A stretch of DNA of 8,049 nt from Chitinophagaceae bacterium (lineage in GTDB: Bacteria; Bacteroidota; Bacteroidia; Chitinophagales; Chitinophagaceae). Below, in pieces: positions 6,405 through 8,049 of the stretch (its first letter is position 1; the number at the start of each line of letters is the position of its first letter). Location: NCBI GenBank assembly GCA_009996555.1, contig JAACZX010000494.1, forward strand, positions 1-8,049. The letters run 5' to 3'. Position numbers and translations under genes: made by a program. A model generated the notes under the pieces. That model was not told where the DNA came from and did not search any database. It worked only from the letters and a program-made list of their open reading frames with translations.

Positions 6405-7761
6405 TCAACATCCTGCTTCTTTTCGTGACCCTTCCGGCTTTGTGTATGAACACGAAGGAAAGGTTTACCGTTTTGTTTCTACTTTGTATAAAGAACATTA
6501 CGATAAATTTCAGCAAAGCGGCCTGGCAGATGAATTACGTAAGAAACAACTACTGCTTCCGTTTACGGAAGTTGCCGACAATCATACAGGTAAAACTGAT
6601 TGGTATAAAACATTAGAGCCGCAGCAATTACAGTTTATTTCCTACGCCTGGGAATGGAGTTTTGAACAATTGAAAGATGCTGCACTTGCTACGCTTAGTC
6701 TTTGCAATTATGCTCTACAAAAGGGAATGATTCTGAAAGATGCAACACCTTCTAATATTCAGCTGGTTGATGGCAAATGCAAATTAATCGATACACTATC
6801 GTTCGAAACTTATACAGAAGGCCAACCTTGGATTGCTTACAGGCAATTTTGTGAATGCTTTTTAAATCCACTGTTGGTTACGCATTATACTGGTGTTGAC
6901 ATTCACCGGCTGGAGCTCGCCTATCCTGATGGTATGCCTGCCGCAGTAGCTTCAACGCTATTGCCATTCAAAACAAAGTTGAAGCCGATTATTTATCTGC
7001 ATGTACACTTACAGGCAAAAATTTCAGGCAAACAACGTAGTGCGCAAAAACAAACCTCCCGAAAAATTTCGAAGAAAAATATTGAGCAGATACTTGAAAG
7101 TCTTCGCAGCTGTATAGTAAGCCTTTCCCTGCCGGAACAAAAAACAACCTGGAACAACTATTATACTGAAACAATTCTCAGTAACGAATACTTGTCTGAG
7201 AAAAAAGCACTTGTCAGTAGTTTATTACAGGAGTTGAATTACACATCAGTATTGGACCTTGGCGCAAATGAAGGTGAGTTTTCTTTGCTGTGCAAACCCG
7301 ATGCAAAAGTGATTGCTACTGATTTTGACAGTTCCTGTATCAATAATTTATATAAGAAGATCAGGCAGGAAAAACGCACAAATATTTCACCATTGGTGAT
7401 CGACCTTACTTATCCATCTCCCTCAATGGGCTGGATGAACGAAGAGCGCAAAGCATTTTTCAGCCGCACCAAAGTTGATGTTTGCTTGGCGCTGGCACTC
7501 ATTCACCACCTGGCTATTGCAAAAAATATTTCGTTTGAACAATTAGCTGCTTTTTTTGCATCTGTTTGTAATACGCTCATTATTGAATTTGTGCCGAAAG
7601 ATGATCCGAAGGTGAAAGAACTATTGACCTGGAGGGAGGATATTTTTGAGGGGTATAATGTAGAAGAATTTGAGAAAGTATTCCAAGAAAAATTTTCGCT
7701 TTTAAACAAGATAGAGTCGGTTTATACGAAACGGATATTGTTTGTTTATCAAAAAAAGTAA
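6388..7761 (+). CDS. NoeA-like protein: kinase-like N-terminal part fused to SAM methyltransferase
   Basis: This 457-residue soluble protein resembles the NoeA (host-specific nodulation) methyltransferase group. In the N-terminal part, KDATPSNIQ (117-125) and LIDTLSFE (133-140) give Asp118, Asn123 and Asp135. That is the spacing of a kinase catalytic loop (DxxxxN) followed by a metal-binding Asp, as in aminoglycoside and LPS kinases; this is my inference. PWIAYRQFCECFLNPLL (147-163) is typical of the group. A basic linker lies at about 210-235. The C-terminal half is a class I SAM methyltransferase with VLDLGANEGEF (288-298), acidic ATDFD (310-314) and VDVCLALALIHHL (363-375) in the motif IV region. 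It overlaps the small membrane-protein gene by 17 nt and precedes a membrane-protein gene by 7 nt. The likely role is methylation of a surface or secreted glycoconjugate, but the substrate is unknown. Confidence 0.82.
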   Translation: MNQPINQHPASFRDPSGFVYEHEGKVYRFVSTLYKEHYDKFQQSGLADELRKKQLLLPFTEVADNHTGKTDWYKTLEPQQLQFISYAWEWSFEQLKDAALATLSLCNYALQKGMILKDATPSNIQLVDGKCKLIDTLSFETYTEGQPWIAYRQFCECFLNPLLVTHYTGVDIHRLELAYPDGMPAAVASTLLPFKTKLKPIIYLHVHLQAKISGKQRSAQKQTSRKISKKNIEQILESLRSCIVSLSLPEQKTTWNNYYTETILSNEYLSEKKALVSSLLQELNYTSVLDLGANEGEFSLLCKPDAKVIATDFDSSCINNLYKKIRQEKRTNISPLVIDLTYPSPSMGWMNEERKAFFSRTKVDVCLALALIHHLAIAKNISFEQLAAFFASVCNTLIIEFVPKDDPKVKELLTWREDIFEGYNVEEFEKVFQEKFSLLNKIESVYTKRILFVYQKK

Positions 7762-7768
7762 TTTACCT

Positions 7769-8049
7769 ATGCCTGGAATAAAAGAAAAGACAATCACTGT
7801 TTTCAGCAAATACCCTTTCTTTCTTTTTTTATTGCCAGTATTTTTTATCTATAGCGGATATAATGAACTATTTGGATTTCTTTCTTTTCAATTTGTATTT
7901 CTGAATTTTATTATCATCATATTTTCAACAGTTCTTGTTTACTTCCTGTCATTAGCCTATTTAAAAGATAAACGGAAAGCTGCGACCTTCGCCTTCTTTA
8001 TTATTCTCATTGGCCTAACCTTTGGCTATATAATTGACACTATCAAAAT
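7769..8049 (+). CDS. Polytopic membrane protein, N-terminal part only
   Basis: The frame is open from ATG 7769 to the window edge, giving 93 residues. At least three hydrophobic segments are visible: about 15-33 (from YPFFLFLLPVFFIY), 40-65 (FQFVFLNFIIIIF and on) and 73-90 (TFAFFIILIGLTFGYII). A positively charged loop KDKRK lies between the second and third. The N-terminus is cytoplasmic and basic, with no cleavable signal. It starts 7 nt after the NoeA-like gene and is almost certainly in the same operon. The identity cannot be fixed from this part. One possibility is the membrane region of a sulfatase or phosphoethanolamine-transferase-like enzyme, which often has such a start; this is a guess from context. 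Confidence 0.75.
   Translation, partial: MPGIKEKTITVFSKYPFFLFLLPVFFIYSGYNELFGFLSFQFVFLNFIIIIFSTVLVYFLSLAYLKDKRKAATFAFFIILIGLTFGYIIDTIK

Noticed and set aside
6425..6616. 63-codon plus-strand frame inside the NoeA-like gene
   Set aside because: It is an out-of-frame shadow of a conserved coding region with no recognisable product.

Overview
The window reads as a chromosomal segment of a member of the Bacteroidota, most likely a Chitinophagaceae-type bacterium. The DNA is AT-rich. Candidate promoters match the TAnnTTTG -7 element of this phylum, and most starts lack a Shine-Dalgarno site. The gene families (Bacteroidota LuxE-like acyltransferase, stand-alone RlmK-type methyltransferase, Lys-rich-start M42 aminopeptidase, short lipoprotein) also fit. 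I assign this by recognition only, not by a database search. I see no rRNA, tRNA, CRISPR array, insertion sequence or phage gene, and no gene-free stretch longer than 300 bases.

Left part, minus strand, read from 3669 down to 1. A LuxE-like acyltransferase with a TTG start is followed by an RlmK-like 23S rRNA methyltransferase. Next comes a hybrid sensor histidine kinase that is cut by the window edge inside its receiver domain. The first two genes are 55 bp apart, and the gap holds a heptameric AGTT repeat. The methyltransferase and the kinase are 119 bp apart, and that gap holds a hairpin and a possible promoter. The kinase may therefore be a separate transcription unit.

Right part, plus strand. 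From a 49-bp divergent promoter region, a small lipoprotein gene and a UbiA-like membrane protein gene (9 bp apart) run rightwards. A second unit begins at 5122 with an M42 glutamyl-aminopeptidase-like gene. It overlaps by 4 nt a 57-residue membrane micro-protein with the YLDPGSGS motif. That gene overlaps by 17 nt a NoeA-like protein with a kinase-like N-terminal part and a SAM methyltransferase C-terminal part. Seven bases further on, a polytopic membrane protein starts and runs off the window. This tight packing suggests translational coupling.

The most interesting region is 6231-8049. A micro-protein, a kinase-like/methyltransferase fusion and an integral membrane protein look like one functional set, probably acting on a cell-surface or envelope substrate that I cannot identify. 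Second are the UbiA homologue, whose first Asp-rich motif is replaced (NxxxFxxxK), and the LuxE-like acyltransferase, which has a Cys five residues from its end, where LuxE carries its acyl-accepting Cys.
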